NCBI RefSeq assembly: GCF_000002995.4
Contig: NW_025062338.1
Location: 1 to 30,761 of the forward strand
DNA from: Brugia malayi
Taxonomy: Eukaryota > Nematoda > Chromadorea > Rhabditida > Onchocercidae
Direction of reading: 5' to 3'
DNA: 30,761 bases
Of the stretch, positions 11,238-22,393 are shown in pieces. The notes under the pieces were generated by a model. The model made no database searches and was not told where the DNA came from. It saw nothing but the letters and a program-made list of their open reading frames with translations. Position 1 is the first letter of the stretch; each line of letters begins with the position of its first letter. Position numbers and translations under genes: made by a program.

Positions 11238-13560
11238 CCATTCGAACTTGCGACTAACACATCGTGTAAAATAATTATCATATAAAATAACAGATCGTAT
11301 AAAATAATTCTGTCCTGCTGATAAGATCACTTATCAGTGTCATTTGCTTTCTAAAGAAGCAGCTTATTCCCTTTTTTTTTCCTCATTATTTGTCATTTCA
11401 CCCTTTTCCATCTTGCAATTTCATTTTGTTACTTATATTTAAGTAACACTTAAAGTCATTAGCAATAAATTTTTTGCAACAATTTTATAAACATAATTAA
11501 TTAATTACTCCGATGACAAATGATAAATGTAGAAAAGCAAAAACAGCTTAATCTCATCACTCTTCTATGATCGATCATTTTTCATAAAGTTAAATATGCA
11601 GTTAAAAGAAAAAATAAGCGATAATTGTAATAAAAAAATAAAGAATAAAACTTTCCATCTCTTAATTCAACCTATTTGCCACTATAATTTTTCTATCTTT
11701 ATCATAAAATATCCATCTTTTTGTTACATTCTTCGCAGCACTAATTCATCTCTTATTTTCCTATCATAGATCATTCAGGCAGAAGTTGTTAGCTCAATTA
11801 AATCTTCTCTCATACTTCTTATCTTAAAAAACCATAAAGATATATCGATATAGAGTAGAGCTAAACTAAAAGTAATCATTATTCATATTTTAAATATTAC
11901 ACAAAAAATCTTAACAGAAATTGTATTCCTTATAAAATATATTTCATATCAAAAATATATTTAAATTATACTTTCTAATTACTGATTAAATAATTATCAT
12001 GAAATTAATCTCATCCATTATATATTCATAAATGATACAAATCAAAATAATTGATTCAAATTATCAAAAATGAAAAAAATAAATTAATTAGGGATTATGT
12101 TACACAAATAACAATTCAAAGAGAGAGAGGGGAAGAGAAAGAGAAAGAAAACATAAATTCTGAACCATAAATTATAACAAAATCGAGCAATAATTCGTAG
12201 GAACATATTTTAGTACAATCTTATCCTTAATTTTTAGCATTTGCATAAGAAAAAAGGGAAGTAAACATAATTAAGAAACCAAAAAACTTTGAAAATCCGC
12301 CTTTCCAGGGTGGCATTAATTTCACTAATCGGAATTAGTCGCATGCTGCACCCAAACCCACTGCTAAATGATCCTTTGAGGGATTTATTTCGTGTGATTC
12401 ATCTTAGGATAAAGTTATTTCCGTTACTCATAATTCTCTAATTATCTTCCCAATTTTCTATTTTTATTAACTCTCATCGTCTTTCTCACACCATAAATAC
12501 ACTCTTTTCACTTCACCTATAATTATTAATTAGTTAATTAATTGCTATTTACAATTAATTTTATCTTCTGAGCATTTGGTAGAATTCGTTCGAGTATTTT
12601 AGCCTATATCATAACAAATAAAAAGATGTCACCAGCATGAAAGTAGATTATGAAGGTGGTTTAATAAAAATGTAATGTTAAACAAATAAGTTCAAATGAT
12701 TTCATAATGTTGATCGAACCTAATCATTAAATTCGCTGTAACTCAAAACAATATTCACTAAATGAATTAATCATTTTCAACGTACATATTTATACTTAAA
12801 ATTCATTTTTTGCATTTAAAATGAATTAAAAATGATTAGATGGGATCAATTACTTTTGATTTTATTATTTATTAATATTTCAAAAAATTCTTTTCACAAT
12901 TTTCTGCCGTGATAAACAAAGAGATGATACTAACATGAAAGAAAATCATGACCATGAAGATGGCGTATTGCCAGTAAATTCAAAATACTTTTATGACGTT
13001 GGTTAATTTTATTTTTGTAACTTCATTAGTATTTTAAAATTTACATTTTCGTTAAATTTATAGTTTGAGCCATTAAGAATGATGTTAGCTCCACTAATTC
13101 AAATCATTTTGAATGCATGGATTAATATTTTCTTACGTAATTATTTTCTTACGTAAAAATCACTTAATTGAGGTCAATTTTTGGGATCAATTTTTTAAAA
13201 AAAATTAATTTATTATTTGACATGTAATGACTATCTGATTTTTTAATAATAACTAGAAATATTATTCGAAAATTGCTAAAACAACATAAAATGAAATAAT
13301 TTAAAATGAGATTTAAGAGAAAAAATGCATAGAAATTAAGCATACCGTTGTCTCGAAGACATAAGTTATAGCAGCATCTCACTGAAATGCTTTCTAGTTT
13401 GAATAGCATATGGCATTGAATACTGATATGCTTGCTTAATCGTAAGGAAGCACTGCAATTTATAAACTATATTTGATTATTGTTTATGAGAAAAGTTCAC
13501 TTTGAAATTAGGTGAAGAATAAATTGTAATAAATAAATTGGAAATATAATAACAATAAGA
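9615..13560. other. AT-rich intergenic DNA with simple repeats, no gene seen
   Basis: The sequence contains poly-T at about 10009-10027, poly-A at 11207-11233, a GA-rich tract at about 12120-12150 and one compositionally distinct patch at about 12296-12420 with a short perfect hairpin. Open frames at 10584-10772 (plus) and 13164-13409 (minus) lack splice context and have low-complexity composition. Confidence 0.5.
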
Positions 13561-13599
13561 CATTATAGTAATTTAATAACACTACTACTAATAGTAATA

Positions 13600-15330
13600 A
13601 CAATACTCAACACGCATGCAAGAACAATGTTAATAGAAATGAATGAAGCCAACAAAAAAAGCATGCACTTCAATACAAAAAAATGCCATAATAACAAATG
13701 GTATGAGTAAAGATACAAAATGCTGTAGTTAATGGAATTAACTGAAAAATGCATGCAAAAACAATGTTAATAAAAAACGAGTGAAAAACAAAAGCATGCA
13801 ATAAATAGAAAAGAAAAAACGCTTTAATAATAAATGGTGTAAGTAGATTCACAAAACACATGCATGTTAGTAAAACTAACCAAGAAACGCATGCAAAAAC
13901 AGTGTTAATAAAAAAACAGCAAATAGTATAAAGTAACAAAAAGCATGCAGTTAATAAAATTAACCGAAAAATGCATGCAAAAACAATGTTAATAAAAAAA
14001 AAAAAAATGATGAGAACAACGAAAAAAATAAAAGCATGCAATAAATGCAAAAGAGAAAAGTATACACCTTAATAATAAATGTTGTAAGTTTACAAAAAAC
14101 ATGCATGTTAATATAACTACCCAAGAAACGCATGCAAAAACAATGTTAATAAAAAAACAGCGAATAGTATAAAGTAACAAAAAGCATGCAGTTAATAAAA
14201 TTAACAAAAAATGCATGCAAAACAGTGTTAATAAAAAACGAGTGAAAAATAAAAGCATGCAATAAATGCAAAAGAGAAAAGTGTACATCTTAATAATAAG
14301 TGGTGTAAGTTCACAAGACACATGCATGTTAGTAAAACTAACCAAGAAACGCATGCAAAAACAATGTTAATAAAAAAACAGCAAATAGTATAAAGTAACA
14401 AAAAACATGCAGTTAATAAAATTAACAAAAAATGCATGCAAAAACAATGTTAATAAAAAACGGGTGAAAAATAAAAGCATGCGATAAATGCAAAAGAGAA
14501 AAGTGTACATCTTAATAATAAGTGGTGTAAGTTCACAAGACACATGCATGTTAGTAAAACTAACCAAGAAACGCATGCAAAAACAATGTTAATAAAAAAA
14601 CAGCAAATAGTATAAAGTAACAAAAAACATGCAGTTAATAAAATTAACCAAAAAATGCATGCAAAACAGTGTTAATGAAAAACGAGTGAAAAATAAAAGC
14701 ATGCAATAAATACAAAAGAAAAAAGTGTACACCTTAATAATAAGTGTTGTAAGTTTACAAAAAACATGCGTGTTAATATAACTACCCAAGAAACGCATGC
14801 AAAAACAATGTTAATAAAAAAACAGCAAATGGTATAAAGTTACAAAAAGCATGCTGTTAATAGAACAAACTCAACACGCATGCAAAAACGATGTTAATAG
14901 AAATGAGTGAAGCCAACAAAAAAAACATGCATTTAAATACAAAAAAAATGTGCGCCATAATAACAAATGCGTGAGTAAAGATACAAAAAACATGCATGTT
15001 AATATAACTACCCAAAAAACGCATGCAAAAACAATGTTAATAAAAAAACAGCAATTAGTATAAAGTAACAAAAAGCATGCAGTCAATAAAATTAACCGAA
15101 AAATGCATGCAAAAACAATGTTAATAAAAAAAAAAAATGATGAGAACAACGAAAAAAATAAAAGCATGCAATAAATGCAAAAGAGAAAAGTGTACACCTT
15201 AATAATAAGTGTTGTAAGTTTACAAAAAACATGCATGTTAATATAACTACCCAAGAAACGCATGCAAAAACAATGTTAATAAAAAAACAGCAAATGGTAT
15301 AAAGTTACAAAAAGCATGCAGTTAGTAAAA
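13600..15330. repeat. GCATGC-rich tandem satellite, about 222-bp unit
   Basis: The anchor 'ccaagaaacgcatgcaaaaa' (or 'ccaaaaaacg') recurs at 13880, 14121, 14342, 14564, 14786, 15012 and 15251, giving spacings of 241, 221, 222, 222, 226 and 239 bp. Each unit contains several GCATGC palindromes and two copies of 'aaaacaatgttaataaaaaa' about 84 bp apart, so the unit is itself a dimer-like higher-order repeat. Longer units carry an extra 'aaaaaatgatgagaacaacg' insertion (13990 and 15130). The edges (13600-13760 and 14860-14990) carry a variant with 'acacgcatgcaa' and 'gaatgaagcc'. Because the common 222-bp unit is a multiple of three, hydrophobic minus-strand frames of 63-130 codons stay open. 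They look like a by-product of the repeat rather than genes. Confidence 0.92.
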
Positions 15331-16849
15331 TGCAAAAAATGTAGGTGCTAAAAGCAAAAATAAAAGAAAAAAAAATAAAAAACACGCAATTTGTAGAAAT
15401 AGCCGAAAACACATACAAAAACAAAATATAAACAAGGAAATGATAAAAGTGACAATTTTTGAAACAAAAGAAAAAATGATAAAAATTAGTGGTGATATAA
15501 CAGAAATAAATTAGTATTAGTAGAATGAACAAAAGTTAGCAGAAAGCATGCTAGAGGCAGTTTTAATAAAAAAAAAAAGAAAAAAAAAATGAAAATGGCA
15601 GCAAATTAGATGAATGAAAAAAAAAAACATGCAATTAATAAAATTCAAAAAAAATTTTCCAAATCAAAAACTAAAAAAAAGATTCCAAAAAAAATCCGAA
15701 TAAAACAGAATTAATTTCAAAAAAGATTTTAACTCATTTCAAAAAAAATTGAAAACGCAGAAATTAAAAAGAAAAAACGTAAATTAAATATTTTTGAAAT
15801 CTTCTTAAAGCCCAAAGCTCTACCAATTCAAAAAATATCCTTAAAAATGAATAGAGATCAAAAATTTTGAAATTTATTCCAGATTTCAGAAGGTCCGTCA
15901 TCTGAATTTCAAAACCAAAAATTTTTTCTATATGCTTCGTTAATGTTATACTGACGAAGGAAGGTATAATTCTGTACCTCCCTTCGACCAGCCCTACCCT
16001 CCCTCCCACCACATACACACAAAGATAATTAAAAAGATAATTACAAATTGATATCAACTTATGATTTAGCTCAAAATAAAATTCAAAATTAGACCTTATT
16101 AAATCTACTCTCTGTTGACAACTTATCTTATTTAAATTAAAAGACTACTTGAATACAGACAGAAATTTTCCAAAAATTGCTCAATTCCATTAAAAATATA
16201 TTCATGTGATGAAATTTGTGCATTTTTTTAATAGCCAAAAAATCATCTTAAAATGTAAAGAACTTATAACAAGTTAGAAAATGCAAAAAATAAATATACA
16301 ATAAGTTGATATCTTATGTACACAGTAATAAAATTAAATAAAAAATTTAACACCGCTAGTAACACTAAAATAACAATGAAAATTTTCATTAAACAAAAAC
16401 AATGGTTAAAGTAACATAAACAATAAAAAAAATGAATAATTGTGATAAGTTTAGAAAATCAAAAAAACAGTTATAAGTAGTCAAAAGAAAAAAACAGTTT
16501 TAGAAAATCAAAAAAAAAAACAGTTATTAAACAGTTACAAGTAATATCAAAAAAAGTAAAAACATTAAATTACATTATTTAAATGAAAAAAAAAAAATAA
16601 AATACACAATTTTTAATAAAAATTAGCAGCCCAAAAGGCTAAAAAAACAAAAAAAAAGCAGGAAAAAACAACTGATTTCAAAGTAATGTGATTTATCTTT
16701 TGTGTTGGCAAAAAAATGCCTTTTACAATCTTTTTATTACTCTATCACTAGGACGGTAAATGACATACAGAAACGTAAAGCAATTACAAACTCCTCAGCC
16801 TTTCCATATTTTGAAATCAGTTGTTCTTATGTTAAATCAAAGAACAAAT
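15331..16849. other. A-rich decayed satellite flank, no gene seen
   Basis: Purine/A-rich DNA has runs of A on the plus strand and scattered remnants of the satellite vocabulary (GCATGC at about 15546, 'acatgcaattaataaaatt' at about 15627) up to about 15650. A short C-rich patch with TACACAC lies at about 15980-16020. Minus-strand open frames at 15305-15532 and 15764-16057 are Phe/Ile-rich reflections of the A-rich strand, without splice support. Confidence 0.55.
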
Positions 16850-17012
16850 TTTTTTTTTTTTCATTTTTTCTATTTTTAATTTTTTTTATTCTTTTGATTT
16901 TTTTTTTTGGTTTTTTTGATTTTTTTGTTTTTTAGTTTTTTTTTTTTTTATTTTTTAGTTTTTTTTTTTTATTTTTTAGTTTTTCATTTTTTTTTTTTTT
17001 TTTAATTTTTTG
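16850..17012. repeat. T-rich low-complexity tract
   Basis: Almost pure T with degenerate tandem 'ttttttagttttttttt' units between about 16935 and 17000. It lies just downstream of the zinc-finger gene's last exon (minus-strand gene) and marks the switch from A-rich to T-rich on the plus strand. Confidence 0.8.
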
Positions 17013-17101
17013 GATGTTACTAACCAGCTTTCATTGGAAGAGGATGGAGATTCGCAGCAGGCAGCGACAGGTGGCCGCATGAGGAAGACCAGGCAATAAT
17101 A

Positions 17102-18613
17102 TTAGCCTAAAAAAAACCACTGATTAGAAAAATTACGAGACCCACTTTAATATTTTGTTTTCTATGGTCATTCATTTTTTTTTTTTTTTTAACTTTTAAA
17201 TTTCACTTCTTCAATGCTAATTAATTTCTTACCTGGGATGAAGAGGTGATGTGCATCCTCTTCTCTTCCTACCAGATCAAGTCTGCGCCGCTTCACCTGT
17301 CGTTCGCTTATTACGGCCGCGCATGCCCTCGGGCACCAATCGAGGGCATGAAGCTCCATTGCTGCCGTTCTTTGGGCGACCGTAAATTCAGGTGGCAGCA
17401 AGAGGTAATGCCCACAACGGGCACAAAAACCTGGAATATGCAAATTAATCAGTCTACTGGCTTTTAAATGAATCAAATGTAGCGATATCTTTAAAAACTA
17501 ATTGGAAATTCATTTCGCAATACTTACCATCTTGCTTGTGTGTTCTCGACGCGTGAATGCGCCACCCTTTCAACGTTTCAAACTGCCTGCAGCAGAGGCC
17601 ACACACTGAAAATAGAAATAGTAAGAAAATATTGTTGCACAAACTGTTCTTCGAGTATCGATATAGAATTTTGTAATCGTTTTAGTGCATTATAAGGGAT
17701 GAAATTTTCGATGAAATCATATGATTTTATCAGTACGAAGTCAAAATATGATTATATTTCTTCTACAAATTGCGGCATATAATCATTTCTTAAGTTATTA
17801 AAATTATAACTTACCGATTTTCTTGTTTCCTTCTTCTTGTGCCACCGTGTATGGCTCTGCTTGCGGCACTATCAACTCTCTTCGGAGTTGCTCCGGAAGA
17901 TCTTTTAAATCAGCTGGTTCGAACTTTTCCGGAGGTGCCGCAGCCATTGCTTCTTGCATGGCAGGAACCGGGATTCTGATCGTCCTCGTTCGCCTGAAAC
18001 AGTTTTATATTTATTGCAAATTATTTGGCAGGTAAGTTAATATCTAGTTAGCAAATTAATACAATAGCTGCTAAAACTTAAACTTACAGGACGAGTTCGC
18101 GTACTGCTTCTACCGGTTCCTCGATCTCCATTGGTACCCCCGGTACCTCAGGCTCTTCTTCTTCTTCCTCTTCTTCTGGCAGAGGGGTCCACTCTGCTTC
18201 TGATGGCCAGTTCTCGGCCTCATCATTTTCATTTTCAGGCAGAGGAGCCCACTCTGTCTCTTCTTCGTTAAATTCCGGTTCCTGAGGTACCGGGTCCTCT
18301 TCCATTGCTGGCTGGGCACTCTGCCCTACCAGTTCCTCCAACCTCCACCCCGCCTCCGCCATCCTCTCTATGAGCGACTGTTCAAACTGAAAAAGCTATT
18401 TTTTACAGTCACTTTTTAAATTTATGGCAGTGCAAAGTTCAGCAACTCTTTCTTCATACTGTATCAATTTATAAAAAAAAATAAAAGCAAAAAAGAGGAA
18501 GACAAAGTGAAAATTACCTGAACAGTCCTGCTCACGAACCTTTGCAAAATCCGGTACATCTCCGGCTCCCTTTTAAGGTATTCGAAAAGCACTTCGATTT
18601 CTTGATCCTCCAT
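17102..18613 (-). CDS. Acidic Cys/His-rich zinc-finger-like protein, six exons (copy A)
   Basis: I do not recognise the family. Exons on the minus strand are 18613-18518, 18386-18088, 17993-17815, 17605-17528, 17430-17233 and a last one starting at 17106, with the stop at 17104-17102. All junctions are GT-AG and in phase, giving about 284 residues. Residues 1-45 form a charged helical N-terminus (MEDQEIEVLFEYLKREPEMY). Residues 60-130 are a Glu/Pro/Trp-rich acidic region with two WxPLPE motifs. Around residues 193-215 is a C2H2-like finger (C-x2-C, F, L, H-x4-H). It is followed by CARCGHY and HALDWCPRAC, a possible second metal site. KRRRL near residue 265 could be a nuclear signal. T-rich 'ttttatag' just before the start may be a trans-splice acceptor. 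Exons are far GC-richer than the flanks. The finger recalls the N-termini of some non-LTR retroelements, but the multi-intron structure argues for a host or domesticated gene. A decayed copy lies at 25202-26293. Confidence 0.7.
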
Positions 18614-19369
18614 GGGAGCCGCAATTCTATAAAATTAGCAAACTTATCAAATATTCACTAAGTACAAAGACCGTAACTATTACGTAACTATTATTTACTT
18701 ATACGTAACCATTATTTACTTATGGTAAAAGAACACATGATAAAAAAACACTGGTTTACATATTTTAATTTACCTACACATAATTCTATTTATGCTAATC
18801 ATTAAATACCCCATACTTTCCCTGATAATTCTGACGCAACAAAAAGAAAAGAAAGTAGTGACGAAAATGAACATTCATAATAATAGTATTTCTCTGCAAT
18901 CTTTCGCGCTCGAGAGTCTTTATCCTTTCGCGCTCATGAAGATTTTTTTTTTTTTTTTTTTCATCTAATATATGGAGACTGTTCCATCTTCGAATATTTC
19001 TTTGGTCTCTACTACATCTCGACCTAACATCTTTGTACTATGTATATTATCGTTCTTCTACATAAACTTTCTTTTTCTTCTCTCAATTATTTCTATTAAC
19101 TAATGCAGATTTTTATTGATTTTCTTAGGAATGAATAGACAAATAAAGGTTACGTACAAATTACCACTTCTGATTTTTTCACAATTTAAAAAGATTTTTT
19201 TAGCAATTCATTCATGTTCTATACCTTGTATTTCTCATCGTCGTCAAAATTTTTTTTATCATTATGGCATCCACCAGGTACTGTATTGACCAAAAACAGT
19301 GCAGTTATAGGAGCTATTTACAAAAACACTTTTTGATTTACTAGCTAAACAGGATATAACTTTTCACCC
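18614..19369. other. 5' flank of zinc-finger gene copy A
   Basis: The first part, up to about 18999, is shared with 26294-26667 upstream of copy B, so it belongs to the same segmental duplication. It includes a poly-T run at about 18943-18961 and the shared segment 'ctttcgcgctcatgaagatt'. Copy A carries an extra 'ctttcgcgctcgagag'-type duplication at about 18899-18935. From about 19000 to 19370 the sequence is unique with no gene seen. Confidence 0.65.
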
Positions 19370-21385
19370 TTTTTAGTTAAAATAAAATTAGTAAGAATTA
19401 AAATGCTTTTAACATTTAATTTATTATAACTTTTAATATCTGTCGAAATTTCTTAGGTAACCCTGTCTGGATTTGTGACTAAAAATAATTTTAATATTTA
19501 AAAAATATTTGAAATCAATTATAATTGCAGGTTTAATAAATTTCTGCAATGAAAGTTTGCTTTAAAGTTAACTTTTAAAATTTAGCATAAAATGTCAAAA
19601 ATAGTAAATAGAATGTGAGCAGATCAACTTTAATGCAAATAAAAGTAATCAATTAAGTTCAATAAATGTTTATTTTTAGATGAAATATATTTTCCCGGTT
19701 TTATTTGAAACAGAATTAGTATTTATTTTATTAAAACTTTTAAAATCTGTCGAAATTTCTTAAGTAACCCTATCTAGAATTGTGACTAAAAATAATTTTA
19801 ATGTTTAAAAAATATTTGAAATCAATTATAATTGCAGATTTAATAAATTTCTGCAATGAAAGTTTGCTTTAAAGTTAACTTTTAAAATTTAGCATAAAAT
19901 GTCAAAAATAGTAAATAGAATGTGAGCAGATCAACTTTAATGCAAATAAAAGTAATCAATTAAGTTCAATAAATGTTTATTTTTAGATAAAATATATTTT
20001 TCCGGCATTGGCAGATTTTATTTGAAACAGAATTATTAAAAATTAAAACATTTCTAGTATTTATTTTATTAAAATTTTTAAAATCTGTCGAAATTTCTGT
20101 AGTAACCCAATCTGGATTTGTGACTGAAATTAATTATAATGTTTAAAAAATATTTGAAATCAATTATAATTGCAGATTTAATTAATTTCTGCAATGAAAG
20201 TTTGCTTTAAAGTTAACATAAAATGTCAAAAATAGTAAATAAAATGTCAGCAGATCAAGTTTAATGCAAATAAAAGTAATCAATTAAGTTCAATAAATGT
20301 TCATTTTTAGATAAAATGTATATTTCCAGCATTGGCAGATTTTAACTGAAACAGAATTAATTAAAACGTCTTTAATATTTAATTTTTTATACATTTTAAA
20401 ATCTGTCGAAATTTCTTAAGTAATCCTATCTGGATTTGTGACTAAAATTAATTTTAATATTTAAAAAATATTTGAAATCAATTATAATTGCAGATTTAAA
20501 TAATTTCTGCAATGAAAGTATGTTAAAACTTTTAAAACATTTTATTAAAACTTTTAAAATCTGTCGAAATTTCTTAAGTAACCCTATCTAGAATTGTGAC
20601 TAAAATTAATTATAATGTTTAAAAAATATTTGAAATCAATTATAATTGCAGATTTAATTAATTTCTGCAATGAAAGTTTGCTTTAAAGTTAACTTTTAAA
20701 ATTTAGCATAAAATGTCAAAAATAGTAATTAAAATGTCAGCAGATCAAGTATAATGCAAATAAAAGAATCAATTAAGTTCAGTAAATGTTTATTTTTAAA
20801 TGAATTGCATTTTTCCAGCACAGGTAAATTTTATTTGAAACAGAATTAAACAAAATTAAAACATTTTTAGTATTTATTTTATTAAAACTTTTAATATCTG
20901 TCGAAATTTCTGTAGTAACCCAACCTGGATTTGTCACTGAAATTAATTTTAATAATTAAAAAATATTTGAAATCAATTGTAATTGCAGGTTTAATAAATT
21001 TCTGCAATGAAAGTTTGCTTTAAAGTTAACATTAACATAAAATAAACATAAAATGTCAAAAATAGTAAATAAAATGTCAGCAGATCAAGTTTAATGCAAA
21101 TAAAAGTAATCAATTAAGTTCAATAAATGTTCATTTTTAGATAAAATGTATATTTCCAGCATTGGCAGATTTTAACTGAAACAGAATTAATTAAAATTAA
21201 AACGTCTTTAATATTTAATTTTTTATAAATTTTAAAATCTGTCGAAATTTCTTAAGTAATCCTATCTGGATTTGTGACTAAAATTAATTTTAATATTTAA
21301 AAAATATTTGAAATCAATTATAATTGCAGATTTAATTAATTTCTGCAATGAAAGTTTGCTTTAAAGTTAGAACTTTTAAAATGTT
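19370..21385 (+). repeat. F2 tandem array, about 340-bp unit
   Basis: The landmark 'tctgtcgaaatttct' recurs at about 19440, 19747, 20087, 20402, 20557, 20897 and 21238, giving spacings of 307, 340, 315, 155, 340 and 341 bp. Six to seven units are present, one of them shortened to 155 bp by an internal deletion. Each full unit also has 'ggatttgtgac', an imperfect hairpin segment 'ttgcagattt...tttctgcaa', 'gtttgctttaaagttaac', 'aatgtcaaaaatagtaa' and the 'aatcaattaagttcaa' motif that F1 also carries. No coding frame. Confidence 0.92.
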
Positions 21386-22167
21386 TTATTCTTGTCTAGG
21401 TACCGCATGAAATTTGTTGTGCCAAAATTATCTTTAGATTGTTTACTATCGTTTATTTGCATTTAAAAAAGCTAATTCTCTGATACGATTATCAAGAGTG
21501 GAGAAAATCAATGCTAATAAAAATCTCCGTTGACGGTATAAATGTTACTCTATTCCCTCATTTGTTTGTCTTCTTATTTATTCACCATCTTCAAAGCACA
21601 TAAAGCGTTCTTTCTTATTGCGCCAAATAGTTAATTCCAGCCAGCTTGACAATGCATTTACAACGGAGATACCAACACCATGTACCACGTAAATCCGTCA
21701 GAAACCTTATAGGTATATTGCTACCAGATTCGTACACTAGGGTCATTATTATTATCTATGTTGCTGATATTCCTTCTGCATGACAATATCAGCTCAAATG
21801 CTACAACCATTATCACTCACAGATACTCACCTATGCTAACCTCAATTTTGCCATAATACCCGAGCACTAAAGACTCACCTACACCTTATATTATCAACAA
21901 CCTCATATATGCAAGCCAGACCCATCACCAGGTATCCCTAACCCCTCTCTCTCCCCCGCCCCCTCCCCCTCAACGTACACACCTGGATGGACGCTTCCTT
22001 ACAATACCATGACCTCTTAAGATTTTTATTGCACCAGCGTTATTAATTTACTACTTTCCATACAAACTTTTCCATTCTACTTATAAATGTTAATATATTT
22101 TATATATGTATTATTAAATAACGTTGACATTAGAGAATCACTTTACGCCACCACCGTTAATATACGG
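21386..22167. other. Unique DNA with a C-rich tract, no gene seen
   Basis: Less AT-biased than its surroundings. A pyrimidine/C-rich tract lies at about 21946-21970. No open frame with splice signals was found. Short phrases such as 'cctcatatatgcaagcc' have no recognised identity. Confidence 0.45.
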
Positions 22168-22242
22168 ATTGGATAGAAGGATTCGAACCCTAGCACAGCG
22201 ACACCGAAGACCGCTGCCTTATCACTTGGCTACGCCCACCCC
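22168..22242 (-). tRNA. tRNA-Arg(TCG)-like element, probably a pseudogene or SINE head
   Basis: Read on the minus strand, 'tagccaagtgataaggc' matches an A box and D arm (GCC pairing with GGC), and 'gggttcgaatcc' matches a B box and T arm. Between them GCGGT and GTCGC form a five-pair stem around the seven-base loop CTTCGGT, which places TCG at the anticodon (codon CGA, Arg). The T stem has a mismatch, and the acceptor arms (about GGGTG against TATCC) pair only partly through G-U pairs, so a functional tRNA is doubtful. Its 5' end lies inside the 100-bp direct repeat at 22226-22325, and a fragment of the same 5' end recurs at 22669. Confidence 0.55.
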
Positions 22243-22325
22243 AACATTATTCACTTCTGTAACAACATACTGTTACTCACCAATTAGTATGATTTATTTC
22301 TTCTATAGGTATTATTACAATAGCT
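22226..22325 (+). repeat. 100-bp direct repeat, left copy
   Basis: It runs from 'ttggctacgcccacccca' to 'attattacaatagct' and matches 22669-22768 with a handful of substitutions and no length change. It starts within the tRNA-like element. A partial tandem duplication of its right half ('agtatgatttatttcttcta') follows at about 22336-22378. Confidence 0.9.
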
Positions 22326-22393
22326 TACACCATTTAGTATGATTTATTTCTTCTATAGGTATTATTAACAATAACTTACACCATTTGTTATTA

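Noticed and set aside
13989..14354. Hydrophobic 121-residue minus-strand protein as a membrane gene
   Set aside because: Lies wholly in the tandem satellite and repeats from unit to unit. It has no start context, and unit-length variation breaks its frame.
13600..15330. CRISPR array
   Set aside because: The regular repeats are a eukaryotic satellite. Units are contiguous and near-identical throughout, without short unique spacers.
16702..16935. 77-codon plus-strand open frame ending in a Phe-rich run
   Set aside because: The second half is a translation of the T-rich tract, and the first half has no splice or domain support.
17246..17467. Plus-strand open frame over the zinc-finger gene
   Set aside because: Antisense to exon 5 of the minus-strand gene, whose in-phase junctions and Cys/His pattern are far better supported.
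18110..18319. Lys/Arg-rich minus-strand frame in exon 2 of the zinc-finger gene
   Set aside because: An out-of-frame reading of the Glu/Pro-rich exon. The same reading appears in copy B because of its 1-nt deletion.
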